Source: Phellopilus nigrolimitatus
Lineage: Eukaryota; Basidiomycota; Agaricomycetes; Hymenochaetales; Hymenochaetaceae
DNA length: 41,888 nt
Reading direction: 5' to 3'
NCBI GenBank assembly: GCA_021029095.1
Contig: JAJOHG010000226.1
Location: 1-41,888, forward strand
Under the pieces are notes generated by a model. The model had not been told where the DNA came from and did not search any database. It was given only the letters and a program-made list of their open reading frames with translations. The translations under genes and the position numbers were made by a program. Of this stretch, positions 10,314-21,970 are shown piece after piece; position 1 is the stretch's first letter; each line of letters opens with the position of its first letter.

Positions 10314-10708
10314 TCATCTCGAACGTCCCCGTATATATGACCAAGCATTCCTCTCTGCCTCTTTCAACGACCTCCCGTCAAACCCCCGGAATTCTCTTTT
10401 CTCGTTTGAAGCTATTCGTTTGCAAGGAAATAGTTAGTCCGAGTGAGTTGCTTTCCATCGAGTTCATAAGAGATAAAAGCTGACCAAAAATCACGAAGAC
10501 ATCCCCTCCGTCAATGTGTTCAAGCTTCTTCAAAATCAGCTTGGTATAACCTCCCGGGTTCTGAGTGCCTTTGAACGCTGTGGGGTTGTGTAAGCTCGGA
10601 CGTTCCTCATGGTTGTGGTCTTCGTGTGTCAAGGCCAAAGAGCTCACCTTCTACTAACTTATCGTCAAGATACAGACTGTTCTTTCCTGCACGTCGAACA
10701 AAGTACAT
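10314..10708 (-). CDS. Small hypothetical protein, 83 aa, three exons
   Basis: Not recognised. Exons 10708-10648, 10577-10485 and 10411-10314 (252 nt) join over 70- and 73-nt introns with GT..AG ends and remain in frame from ATG to TGA. The protein is basic and soluble-looking: MYFVRRAGKNSLYLDDKLVE, then GGYTKLILKKLEHIDGGDVF, then REFRGFDGRSLKEAERNAWS. There is no signal peptide or transmembrane helix. It stands alone in a gene-poor stretch, so it may be a young gene or the surviving part of a decayed one. Exact closure of three exons is the main evidence; the donor of intron 2 (gtcagc) is weak. Confidence 0.4.
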
Positions 10709-12671
10709 ATCAGTCTAGTTATCGTGTCCAGTATGGTCATTCATGTATGTGCTCACTTTGTTCAGGCTTCTGCTTCTTCATAAAGCACCTCTGCACAAGT
10801 GCAGCTACGTCTGTCTGTATGTGGATCATAATTGGCTCCCAGGATTATATGTGCATTCGCAGCACTGCCAAGGAACCCGCCTTAGACTCGACCCCCGCCC
10901 TTTTTCAATGATTCAGAAAGGCACAGCCGTAGCGCCAGGTGCACATAAGAAGGATCTGATCCATCATGCGTACGCAAGAACTCTGGAGCTGCGCCTGACC
11001 GCACGTAGAGACCTAAGCATATGGCTCTCTGTGATTGGGCCCGGGGTGATCGTGCTCATATGCGATGCGAAACAGTTGAAATCCAGTGACTTCTCCTGAG
11101 ACTCTGAAAATCGTGGGATGATTTGTGGCGCAGATATGTTTACAGCGCTTTACCTTGTGTATACCATCCTGCTGCGCCCTTTTGTCAACGACATATGTAG
11201 ACCGCCTTCGTAACTGATAGACTTTATGACCGCAGTCTGACATCTTTGGGTTCTCCCCACTCTGCAACCGCTAGAATCCAGCAACAGCAAGCTCTTCTTT
11301 TGCGCAGCTGCGGGCTTCATATTTGTCGACGCTGCCGCAAGCCCAAACTTTCCGTCTCGTGCCCGATGTTTTGAATGGTCATAAGACACAGGTTACAGAT
11401 TCGAAGCAAGATAAGAAGATCACCGCGTTGGAGCTCAGCACACGATATCCCACATCCTTCAGCAAATCTAATCAGCTCAGTCCTGGCTCAAAATGGCACT
11501 GGACTGCCTACTTAAGGACTGCCAGCCGGAAGTTATTGATATCCACCATATTGTTCACTGTGACTTTTCTTTTTATGGCAGAAATCAACCTGCCCTGTCG
11601 AAAACAGGGTGTTTGGGGATCGAATCTGAGTTAGTTCAGTCAGGTTCAGTCTATCATCAATAAAATATCATTTCTTTAGATGTCAAACAGCACATCTGAC
11701 TTGGAATCGCGCCCACAGCCTGAGAGCAACTTTCCTTGTCGGCGCTCTTATTAGAAGACTTCCCGAATTTGACTTGGTATGAGCATTGTTGATTGGTGAC
11801 AGTTGACGCTGGCGGCTCGGGGTTCTCTGCAGCAATTCAGGGCCCAAATCGAGAGATTTGATAGAATCGATTCTGTTGGCCCGTCAATGGACATAAATCG
11901 GAGAATCTGTTCGTGAAAAGAGGTCGTAGTCTAGGTGGCTTCAAATATATAGTTACGTGGAAGTGAATCTACTGCTCGTGGATCGCATAAAAAGGAGCCT
12001 AAAGTGGCCTACTACTCTGAACTGTCATAAGTCATAAATCATGGAGGCCTCCGCTTGTCATTTGTTCGGCAGTTCGAGGTGGGGATAAGTTTCTGGTTAT
12101 TGACACATCGTACTTGTATAGTAGCAAGTAAACTTGTTGTGGAGACACTTTTTATTCAGTTGACGATTAGCTCTTTATATATTTTATCCGTACGTGTCAG
12201 GCTTACTTCGTTATTACAGCATTTTGTCGTATTTTGCATCCGTTGTTGCGGAGTCATGTCCAGTTGCAGAGATCGCTGTGATCGACATTACCATAATTGT
12301 TAGCAGTGGCCATCCTTCATGAAGCTTAAGGTCAAGCTTAAATTGCAGGCGTTACATACGAAAGAAACTAGAACATGCTACAGTTGCTACAGTTGCTACA
12401 GTCGTGAGTGAGAGTTTCGAGGAAGTATATTAATACAAATGCGAATGATGCGAGTATTGTGTTCGTGATGTGTGGTGCAGGAAGGAAACTAGCGGCCGAG
12501 CGCCTCGTGACAAACGGAAATGTGAAAAAAGTGAATTCAGAAGCGGAATAGATAGCTGGCCACTCTCGACCGAAATGCGAAGCGTCTGCTCTCTTGAAAT
12601 GCGTCGGCCTCTCCTCCAAGCGGGACCTGTCTAGAGCACGTGCGGCGACTCGGAAGCCTTCTCCAGTCTTT
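10709..12671. other. Gene-poor intergenic region
   Basis: About 2 kb, mostly A+T-rich. A minus-strand stretch near 11235-11060 can be spliced (gtaaag donor, ttttcag acceptor) into a peptide of about 45 residues starting MSDCGHKVYQLRRRS, without recognised relatives. At about 12373-12403 the 9-mer gttgctaca repeats three times. No gene is called. Confidence 0.35.
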
Positions 12672-12902
12672 CTAATGCTTCCTGAACATGCCCCAAAGCG
12701 AAGACCCCGCCGACGACGAGTGTGTCGAACGCGTGGATCTGGGCGCGCGTGCAGATGTGCTGCTGCTGTTTCTGCTGCTGCTCCTCCCTGCGAATGTGCG
12801 GAAGTCGGCATACATGCTGTACGTGTCGCGCGGAGACTGCTGTCGCACTGCGGAGAACGCGAACGGAGTTGTCGGGGACGTGGGCTGCGACGTGTATGGC
12901 AT
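12672..12902 (-). CDS. Small Ser-rich protein, 76 aa
   Basis: Single-exon ORF from the ATG at 12902 (MPYTSQPTSPTTPFAFSAVR) to TAG at 12672-12674. More than a third of residues are Ser, Thr or Arg, with the tail ending SSLWGMFRKH. G+C content is clearly above the flanking DNA. The open frame extends upstream to 13124, but that part is A+T-rich and reads like a leader. There is no signal peptide or known domain. It resembles the many short, disordered, Ser/Arg-rich proteins of mushrooms with no known function. An extra 3' exon cannot be excluded. Confidence 0.5.
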   Translation of the reverse strand: MPYTSQPTSPTTPFAFSAVRQQSPRDTYSMYADFRTFAGRSSSRNSSSTSARAPRSTRSTHSSSAGSSLWGMFRKH

Positions 12903-13893
12903 AATGATGTTATAATCGCGGAAATAGAGAGGAATGGTGAATGCGAGTAAAGCAATAACAGGAAGCGGGACACTGGTGCGATTTTTGACAGCTGCGCGAG
13001 CGTGAATGCGTATGTCCGAACAAAAAGGCGCCAGACAGAATAGAGATACAGTAGAGAATAGAGAGGTCGTGATAGGGGTAAAATACAGATTTCGCAGGGA
13101 AGGGATGACTCTGAGCGAATCCACCGCTGGGCGTGTTGAAACTCAGGACGTGTCTCTGCAGTATTTATATGCGTCTATGCTCAGGTTTTTTACTGAGGCC
13201 TCAGGTCTCGCTCGCAATTGCTCTGCACATCAAGATCTCGGGGAAAAGGTTAAAACCACAACGACGCCCAAATTCGGCCTGCCCCTTTGTCTTTGGCGTT
13301 GAAGGACCCTGAACGAAGGAACATGTTGATTGGCTGTAATTGTCTTCCAGCCGTTCAATATGCGTCTAATGCGCTTCCTAGATGCGAGTTTAACTCAGCC
13401 TGAGTCGGATTGACCTTCTCGGGTACAAGGACAAATCCATTTTGGACATTGTCGCGTCTGGCGCATGAAGAATCTGAGTCACGACCAGCCCTCGGTGCCT
13501 TGGACGATCTGACAAGTCAGATCCGATGTCTAATGATTTATGTACTGATGGTCTGTAATGGTACACAAGTAATGCGGATATGAATACTGGCGATGCGCGA
13601 TGCAAGAACTTGAGGGAAAGCTTGGGAGGATAGTGGAGGAATGAGGAAAAGCAAGTCTAATAAGATAGGGGTAGTACGATAGGCGTCGAGGAAGATGAGA
13701 TGCAATGCGTGCGGAAGTCGTGACTCGTTGTGATGCCAGAGCAAAATTGATAAAATGGAAAAAGCAAAGGCGAGAGAGAAGGCGATGGCAAATATCGAAA
13801 GAAAGATAGAGTTTGAATCCTAGACCTAAAAACAAGGAGAAGAGACAGCAAAGACCAAAACGATGTATCGCAAATGAAATCAATGATCAAATA
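12903..13893. other. Intergenic region
   Basis: Leader and promoter of the 76-residue protein (-) followed by the 3' flank of the TBC gene (-). A minus-strand frame at 13530-13883 is rich in Ser, Leu, Phe and His, as expected of T- and C-rich untranslated DNA, and is not called. Confidence 0.4.
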
Positions 13894-16726
13894 TTATAAT
13901 AGTGCACTGCCTTCTTTCTTGTCTGCAACGAGCTGGTGCCACTCCACACGCCAATGCGCCATATCCTCGCGCAGCTTCTTATCGTCAAGCGCACGTTCGA
14001 TCCATTTCAAGAGGGAATCTTCGTTTTCAGGGACAAAGAATGACGAAAGGAGAGAAAGGATTGTTTCGAAGTTCGCCTGGTTGGATGTCAGGTAATCTGT
14101 ACAATGAGAAGGAGTTTAGATGGATATCCTTGTCATAACATGCATGACGTCGATGTACCTTTGAGGACCCAGACGATCGCAATTGCGGTGATTACAAAAA
14201 CGTCCCGTCCTTCAAGTAGAAATGCATCCCACAACCGGAGTTGTGTCTGGAAGGGTACACTGTTCGCGAAAAGGGTAATGTACCACTTTGTCGCATAACT
14301 CGTCGTTGAGACCATGTGCTTTTTCTACCGATAGCTTGATGTTAGACTCAAATATCTGAACCAGGAAGACAAAGACTTACAAAGGAAGCATATACACCAG
14401 GCATCATCTTTTCCAATATACGCTCTTGAATGTATATGGCTTCGAGTAAGCCCGGGAATCCCGGCAGAAAGATGTCGTGTAATTGGTACTCGTCGTGGAA
14501 ATGTACCAGTGTTGCGTACACCTTTTCAGGCTCGTAGTAGCAGAGGAGCGTTGCCGCAAGTGGGCCCATGCCTTGGCAATAGCCACAATCTTCACACGTA
14601 AGAGAAAAAGAGTGAAGAGTATGGAAGAGGGAGCGTTGTCTTGCGGGAAAAAAGCACATTAGAGGATACACTTATAAGGAAGAAAGTAGGATGCACATAC
14701 CCTTGGCCGTACCGAGTCTTGAACAACACATGTCCGTTGATAGTTCGCGGAACGTCCAAATCAATCTGCACGTCATAACTACTCGGTCTTTCCAGACTCG
14801 AGCGGTATTCGCTCCTGAGATTCTCTAGGACATTAAGAAGCCTTTGCGCATCCAAACTCTCCTTACGATGCGCACTGACCCACCGCCCGACTAGCACCTC
14901 CCACGCAGCTGCACGCCAGCGATCTGGAATGCCCTTGAATACGCGCTCGCGCAGCTTGCGTTCTTTACTCGCACGTACGCGCCACAAAGATACGTTTCCG
15001 CCCCGGTCTCGCTCCTCTGCTTCGAGCATGCGCTCCCACTTGGCGATGCGACGTGTTTCCCTTGCTTTCGAGACTGGAGGAGGTTCCGGGATGGAGGACA
15101 GGGCAGGCGGTGATGGCGGACCAGAGTTAATGGATTGGGGAAAATATTGGAGAGGTTTAGCTAAGGAGACGGAAGTAAGAAGGACGAGCCGATCGTGAGA
15201 GGGAACGACGAAGAAGCCGTATCTAATATGCTCACTGAGAACACAATTTTTTTCAAAAAGGAAAGAAACGGATCCCACCTATCAAGGCTACCTAACAATT
15301 CCAACTCTTTCGTCGGAACATCACCCCTTGCTTCCTCTTTGGCATCATTGATTGCTGCTAACTGCACGCTCTGGCGGTCGTGCCCTAGCTTCGCACGTGT
15401 CCTCTCAATGCCTTCCTCGTATCCATCTCCCTTTACCCCAGTCGTATCAAGTTGTGCATAGGTATTGCGCACGAAATAAGATTCCGGCTCCTCGCCTTCG
15501 GTGGGCTTCCCTGAATCTCGCGCGGATGAGGTCGCAGACGAGGTTGCAGTTCCAGTACTTGGCCGCGTCGGTGGTGTTGATGAAACAATCGATTTTCGCT
15601 TTGCATGCGAGATAGACGAAGGTATCATGGGATTCGTGCTCGATGGCTTTGCAGGTAAGCTCTTCTGCAAGCTACTGCGGGTCGATATAGGTGGAGGAGA
15701 TGGGCTCGGTGCGGGTCCTGGATTTGTTATTCGAAATCTGCCCGAAGGCGTAAAGTGCGAACCCGCGGACTCTACGCTCTCCGGAGCAGTCACGTATCCT
15801 TCATGTGTCGCACTCAAAGATTCCAAACCGTACATACTTGTATTGGATGACACTGCGCCGAAATGTCCTGACGTGCTCGTACTATCCGTCTTCCCGTGTG
15901 CGTGTGCGATAGGGGGACTTCCACGAGGCGGCCTGGCAGGCTTCTCCCACGTCTCATTGGACTTCTCATTGGACTCGGCCGTCGTTAACATTGGAGAATC
16001 ATGGGTCTTGCCGAACGCAGGGCTGTAACGGTGCAGGTTGAGGTCCGGCTGACTCTCGTCAGTCAACGTCAGGTCGACGTATTTGCCCCACGACGACACT
16101 GTTTGTGCACCACGCATGCGTCCGATGGTAGATGTGTCCCCAGGGGCCGTGCTCGCAATCATGTTCGTAGCGAGATGAGTGTTCAAGTTCGGAAGGCTGT
16201 TGGAGTCTGGGTATGGCAGCTCTGTTGAATTCCTGTTTAATAATGCCCCGGTATGCCTGCTCGTCGGTCGGCTGTGACCTCGCAGGGAGCTCTGTGGTCG
16301 ACTTGAATCTTCAGCTGAGCCGGAAAGGAACCCGCTTCCGTTGCTCGACTGGCGGCTAACAGGTGCGCGATAGAATGAATCGGCGATAGACCCACTGCCT
16401 CTTCCGTCATCGGTGGCAGGCACGCTCGCCCTGCCACCTTCACTCGACTCATTTTTAGGCTCCTTATCGATACCAGGGAATGCAGTGTTTGCCAGTGTCG
16501 ACTTGCGCCAGGTCTGGCGGCGCTCACTGTACATAGAGTAGATCGAGAAGATAGTAGACTCCGAAGAGTTGCGCCCTGGTTCCTCAATGGAGATCCCATA
16601 TGACGACGGCGGCCTTGTGTGTGAGGAGTCGGACGAGACCGGTGAGTTATCCTTGGACGATAAAGCAGGAGATGATGTTTCGGTGAGGGGTGACGAAGGC
16701 ACGAGAACAAGAGACGGAGCCTCCAT
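13894..16726 (-). CDS. TBC-domain Rab GTPase-activating protein, 865 aa, 5 exons
   Basis: Stimulates GTP hydrolysis by Rab GTPases in vesicle traffic. Exons: 16726-15279, 15222-14701, 14639-14381, 14324-14159, 14096-13894; total 2598 nt, in frame. The first 480 residues are Ser/Pro-rich and disordered, with candidate phosphorylation sites. A conserved strand (RYGFFVVPSHDRL, about 483) leads into the TBC domain at about 575-790. Both catalytic fingers are present: IDLDVPRT with Arg642 and YCQG with Gln679, so the enzyme should be active by the dual-finger mechanism. Further hallmarks are VFKGIPDRWRAAAWEVL and LRLWDAFLLEGRDVFV. The start at 16726 (MEAPSLVLV) is the first ATG; the frame is open further upstream but only with non-ATG codons. 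The Rab target cannot be told from sequence. Confidence 0.92.
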
Positions 16727-18867
16727 CGATTCAACCGCGTATTCGGAAGCAAAATGCAAGAAAAACTCAGGAGAAAGACGAGAAGACGAACGCGGTAAAG
16801 AGTGTGAAGTTGATAGGAGGTTTCACACTTAAATATGTGCAGCGCAGCAGGTGGTTGTCATCGTTTAGTGCCACGACACGGTCGTGGACTTGACAGGATA
16901 TGAGACAGAATAGCGCTTATTGGCTGAATTCCATTCATTTGTATTCGTGAGAACTTCGCTTGTACATTTCGCCTGCACGTTTAGACGCTACTCGCTTAAG
17001 TCACCCTCCGTCCCATCACGACTTGTGGTAAGTATGGAATTTGAAGTCGAGCTCCAAAACTTGTATTCTTAACAAGACGTTTCGACGACATCTGATGTCT
17101 TGTTTCTCGTTGAAGACATAAAGCCACTAGCTTACAAATGCGATTGATGTGGCTCGCCTATCAGCACAATTAGATCAAAAAAGTCGCCGCTAAAATACTC
17201 CATCACGGTGCCAGAATCTCCGGCGGACGTAACGCTTGACAAGCTCGCTGGCATGACACGTTTCATCGCGTAGACACCATCAAAGGCAGCTGTTGAGCTT
17301 TGTTTAGCTTGTCATAGACCACAGAAGGCAGCAAGCCAGCGGCCGCATGGATTACTCTCACCTAATCTTGCAAGAGATGTATGTATGTTAAAGCGGCCAA
17401 CAGCCTCGATCATGGACGTATGCATCTCGATCGTCCTGACAGACAGTTCTTGAAGACTCCCGACCAGCCACTTGCTTTGATAAAAGGGCAGCATTATTCT
17501 GACAAATCAGAACCTAACCGCTAGGTTTCAGGACCTGTTAGAAACTAGTGGAAATTATCAAACCAAAATGTTGTTGACGGACTGGATATCATTAATCACG
17601 GAGAATACTATCTCGAGCACGAGTGTGAATCTAAAGCTGCCCTGCGACGTGTTAACAAGTGTCGAGACATGCCACACAGATTCCAGACGGGGTGGTTTCT
17701 TTTTCCTGAGGCAAGTTGGCCTATATCAAGGCCAAAAGCCTCCTTAAGGCCCGGCTCAGCTGCACGAGTTAGCCTAACATTTGGCGGTAGGTAACCGGCA
17801 GTTAGCTAACTTTTTGGACTTTCCCGCCAGCCGAAAAGTTAACTCGTGCTGCCGAGCATGGCCTAAGCCTGTCAGTCCGGTCAAAACATATGGGACTTAT
17901 GCAAGGACTGTTTACCAAAAGCTCACTACTTGTACGCAAATCAAACAGCCCCTTGTTGGCAGTTATCTCTTTCTCCATTGGACGTAAGCGAATACATTCA
18001 ACCTATGAAAGAGAAACGACATTGGTTTGACTGTCTGCACCCATAGTATTCAGGTAAGTACCAAATTTAGCTGGATGACCTTACCTTATCATGTCATTTT
18101 TAAAAAGATCTTCCATTTGTATAAGTCATGTAGTTCAGCGTGTCTCTTCGGTAATCAAAGTACGAGAGAACCAATATTTTTCTGTTTCAATTGCCTATGG
18201 AATTAATGGCACATTCTCAAGCGACAATAAGTTGCGAGCGTGTGCGATGGACGCTTCCTTCGATGCATCGACCAAAATGTGGTAACCAATCATATCGAAG
18301 AAGCTTTTCACAAGGAAGTGAAGATTACCAGAAAAGCAGAACTTCTTCCCTCTCAATTGCAGTGGAGGGCTTCTGCCATGGAGTATAACCACATAAATAA
18401 ATAGAAGTGGGAAACAGGTATTCTAAATTCTCTCAATTCTCCGGCAACTACTGTGCAATGATCTCACTGGCAGACTAAGTGTCACGGCTTAAATGGTTCA
18501 GCTACGTCTTTAGGAAAGCCTTGGTCGTGCAGGAAGAATGACCGCCTCCTACTCACAAAAGGATGTGAATGCTAAAGCGGTTTCGGACCCAGTCCATCTC
18601 ATATCTGCGATGAGTCTTGCACCTATATATACGATGGCCATTTACCAGTCACTACGGTAATGTCTCCGGCTTGGTATATCCAAAAGACACTCAAGCCACA
18701 CTAATTACATGTATACAACCCGGCTCAGCTCGGCATTCTTCAGACTAATCTCGTACACGTAATGTATTCCATAAGTAGTAATTGATCAGCATCAACGGCA
18801 ACAAGTTCATTCCCGTGGCCGCTGGTGAATTTCAAACCCCCGTGCTCACTCTTCGCCAACAACGACG
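16727..18867. other. Divergent intergenic region (TBC / ING)
   Basis: About 2.1 kb between head-to-head genes. It is A+T-rich and contains the imperfect inverted repeat at 17743-17867. A minus-strand frame near 18195-18392 (ending in DASKEASIAHARNLLSLENV) looks protein-like but has no partner exons. No gene is called. Confidence 0.4.
17743..17867. repeat. Imperfect inverted repeat, MITE-like
   Basis: The left arm (17743-17773, cttaaggcccggctcagctg and on through gcacgagttagc) matches the reverse complement of the right arm (17836-17867) at most positions, with shared cores cttaggcc-like and gcacgagtta. The element of about 125 bp begins and ends in ttaaggcc/ggcctaag. No target-site duplication was established, so the mobile origin is an inference. 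Confidence 0.45.
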
Positions 18868-20406
18868 ATGCCCCCACGCTTGGCAACGACAATAGCGGCG
18901 AAGGCTTCTCAAACATCTACACCGTACTCGCTCGAGCTCCTCACAGAATATGCACACACTCTTGACGCCATGCCCATTGACCTCTCGCGCGTTTTCGCTG
19001 ACCTCCGCGAGCTCGACGCCGTCCTCACCTCGACCGTGTCGTCCGTCACCAGCAAGATATACAGGCTCGCAGAAATGATTGAGAACAAGTCTGCGTCAAA
19101 TGAGCAGCGGCTCTGGCTGCTCGGCGAGATTGCGGAGGAGGCGGGGAAGGTCAGGCCGGGCGCAGACGACAAGATCAGAATTGCGACGCAGGCAGCGGAC
19201 AACCTGGTCGTGCAGAAACACCACCTCACCGCGCTTGCAACGCATCTCCCAGAATACGAACCTGCAATGCTTGTGCCCAAGACGCGGTACCCACACGTTT
19301 CTTTGCGCGCGTACATGCCGCCGAATGCGTATGAGACAGGCCGTCGACGTAGGGCACCGAACAGCGGTGGACTGATAGGCTTTGGGGAGGGCAGCCCGAC
19401 TAAGAAACGCAGAGCTGTACAGGATGAAGATCCTGACTACGGTGTGGCAGGAAAGTCGCCCAGAAAGGAGAGGACAGCCGATGGCAACGGTCAAACACGA
19501 CTTCCGCGTGGTGGCGGGCCACGGACGAAGAAGTACGATTCTATGAACCTGTTTCATGCAAACGTTTTGTAATTTGACATTGCCTACATTGCAGAATCGA
19601 GCGGCACCCATCACCTCAGGAATCAATTCATTCAGTCACTTCACACATGCCAGGACACGCTTCGGGCAGCAACCAGCGTACCATCTCGAATACCGCACAC
19701 CGGAACGCGCAGAACGCGTCAGGTTCTTCGAAACGACGCGTGAATACGCACAACAACCCAGCGCACGGAGACAGCTCGCTTTTGGAATCCGTTATTTCAC
19801 GGAAGGAGAACCAGCACCTCGCACCATCCTCGTCAACGTCACATCCGTCGCTGATGGAGGCCGCTGACCATGCTACATATGGGCATGATAATGACCGTAA
19901 ACACGGCCATTCCAATGTTAGCCACCTTGGTGACGCTGCGCGTCAACTCGAGGGACCGGGAGTGCCTGGGGCCCGTGCTTCTACCCAATCCTCACTTACG
20001 CCGAACTTCGCATCGACGATGGAGGGGTCTCCAGCACCTGGCGCTACCGAAGCTACCCAAGCCGGTGCAGGAGGTGACGGTACCGAAGGAGATGTGGATG
20101 CGGACAATGAAGATACGAAGCTCTATTGCTTCTGTGAGACCGTCAGTTATGGTGAAATGATTGCATGCGATGAGGCTGCATGTGTTCGGGAATGGGTATG
20201 TGTTGTATGTCTTACAAAGGCAGATGTTTGCTAATCATTCGTCTTGTCTCTAGTTCCACCTTGCGTGTATCGGGCTTGATGAGGCACCCAAAGGTCTCTG
20301 GTACTGCGAAGATTGTGCTCCTAAGCACAAGCAACCACAGAAGAACGCTCGCGGCGGGAAAAAACGCGCTGGCGGCGGCCGGCCTAACACGCGAAACGGA
20401 TCGTAG
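18868..20406 (+). CDS. ING-family PHD-finger chromatin protein, 472 aa
   Basis: Nuclear reader subunit of histone acetyltransferase or deacetylase complexes (Yng2/Pho23 type). Exons 18868-19532, 19595-20195 and 20254-20406 sum to 1419 nt and stay in frame. The N-terminal ING domain (about 17-130, LELLTEYAHTLDAMPIDLSR onward) is helical and would dimerise or bind the complex. A basic, disordered middle follows, with SPTKKRRA as a candidate nuclear signal. The C-terminal PHD finger has all eight zinc ligands: C400, C402, C413, C418, H424, C427, C440, C443. Aromatic-cage residues Y399, M410 and W422, plus D414, fall at the spacing seen in human ING2, so H3K4me3 binding is expected. A basic tail (KHKQPQKNARGGKKRAGG) ends the protein. 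Which of the NuA4 or Rpd3 complexes it joins is not decided by sequence. Confidence 0.93.
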
Positions 20407-20630
20407 CTGGGTTCCGGCGCGTAGTATTCAATCTTCTTGCATTTATAGTCCGTTTTATTCTATCTTTTGCTGTCTGATGTATCCTACTTCTTCCTCTTTG
20501 TGATAATGAATCAAGCATCGCTCACTTTTCATTTTGGAAGTAGGAAATACTTGTACATTATGCGACAAACTTCATTTGAGCTCGTGCAACGACCCTTTCA
20601 TTTTCCGAGCAACGTAATGGACAGCGTTTA
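20407..20630. other. Short convergent spacer
   Basis: A 224-bp gap between the stops of the ING gene (+) and the quinone oxidoreductase (-). It is T-rich; the two 3' UTRs probably overlap here. Confidence 0.5.
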
Positions 20631-21970
20631 TCAGTCTGAGATTTTCACGACAAGCTTGCCTGTCGTCGAGCGACCAGTGATGTCCCGCTGCGCCTGTTTC
20701 GCGCCCTCGGCAGTAAACGGATACTCATTGTGGATCTTGATCTTGACAGTCCCGTTTTCGATTAGCTTGTACAACTCTGTCGTGTAGTGGTACGACTCCT
20801 CCGGTGTGACGATATAGTTCAGAGCGCTATAAGGATAAGAGTTTATAAGAACGTTATCAAAAGGGAGATGGGGAGAAAGGTGTACCTCGGACGAGTCAGC
20901 TTGATATTCTTCCCCGTGAGTTTCAAGGGAGGGAAAGGAGGAACAGCGCCGGATGCATTGCCAACGGAGACGATACTGCCCTTCCGCCTGATAAGCAAGA
21001 AGTTGTTGTCGAACCTTTCGAAATCCTGTCAGCACTTACTGAACTCATTTCGCCGGTATCCACTCACGTGTCTTTCCCGACGCCATCGAACACCGCATGC
21101 ACGCCCTCGCCGTTGGTAAGCGCCAGCACGCGCTCGACGGTGTTCTCGACGGGATACAGAATGACGTGATCCGCGCCGTGCGCCTTTGCGAGCGCGGCCT
21201 TCTCCGCGCTACTTGTCGTGCCGATCACCGTCGCGCCGCGCGCCTTCGCGATCTGCGCGAAGATGAGCCCGAGCCCGCCGGCGACGGTGTGGATCAGCAC
21301 GGTCTCGCCGCGCTGCACGTTGTGCGCCTCCGTCATGAACGTAAGCGCGGTGAGCCCCTGGATTGGGAGCCCTTGCTGAAACGAGACAGACGCAGGGAGC
21401 GCGTACACGTCTGACCAGGGCACGGAGACGTATTCTGCGAAGGAGCCGACATATTTCTAACACGGGCGATAGTAAGCAGGCAACATCGCGATATCATGAG
21501 AGCATCTATGTACGCACCACTGCGACCCTCGAACCCTCAGTAAATCCACGTTTCTTGTACTGCTCGTCACTCAGGACATTCTGGTCCTTCGGGAGACCGA
21601 CGATGACACCAGCGCCCTCCATGCCAAGTCTGATAGGGAAAGATTTGGCCGGGTACAGACCCGCGCGTATGTACGTGTCGATGAAATTGACGCCCCCATA
21701 TTTCACCTGAGGAGGGAAAACGGTTGAGTATATGCGCCCGATAACGCATACAATCAGCTCATAACGCACCTTGACGAGGATCTCGTTTGGCTGCTGCTGA
21801 GGAAAGGGCAGGTCGGCGAGCTCGAGCACGTCAATGTCGCCGTTCTTAGGTGCGACAATGGCCTTGGTGGTTGGGGGGAATGACATTCTCGATATTGGGC
21901 TCGACGAGGTGGTCGTAGGATATGCAGTTGAGAGCTGACGAAGCAAGTGTGTTGCTCTGGACCTGAACAT
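20631..21970 (-). CDS. ZTA1: NADPH:quinone oxidoreductase (zeta-crystallin type), 367 aa
   Basis: Medium-chain dehydrogenase/reductase that uses NADPH to reduce quinones and related enones. Exons: 21970-21770, 21706-21518, 21456-21068, 21014-20886, 20826-20631; total 1104 nt, in frame. The GroES-like half holds NFIDTYIRAGLYPAKSFPIR and LGMEGAGVI. The Rossmann half holds VLIHTVAGGLGLIFAQIAKA (dinucleotide-binding AGGLGL at 189-194) and HGADHVILY. No structural zinc cysteines are seen, as expected for the QOR branch. The first 28 residues (MFRSRATHLLRQLSTAYPTT...) look like a mitochondrial presequence, and Met29 (MSFPPTTKA) starts the usual cytosolic form. The gene converges on the ING gene and lies downstream of a long A+T-rich spacer. 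Confidence 0.93.

Noticed and set aside
11560..11640. tRNA-like ggatcgaatctgag string
   Set aside because: No matching acceptor, D or anticodon arms could be folded around it.
16727..16759. Longer N-terminus of the TBC protein
   Set aside because: The frame extends upstream but begins with TTG; the first true ATG is at 16726.
18195..18392. Minus-strand 65-codon frame with DASKEASIAHARNLLSLENV
   Set aside because: Protein-like but isolated; no partner exon, no known domain, A+T-rich context.
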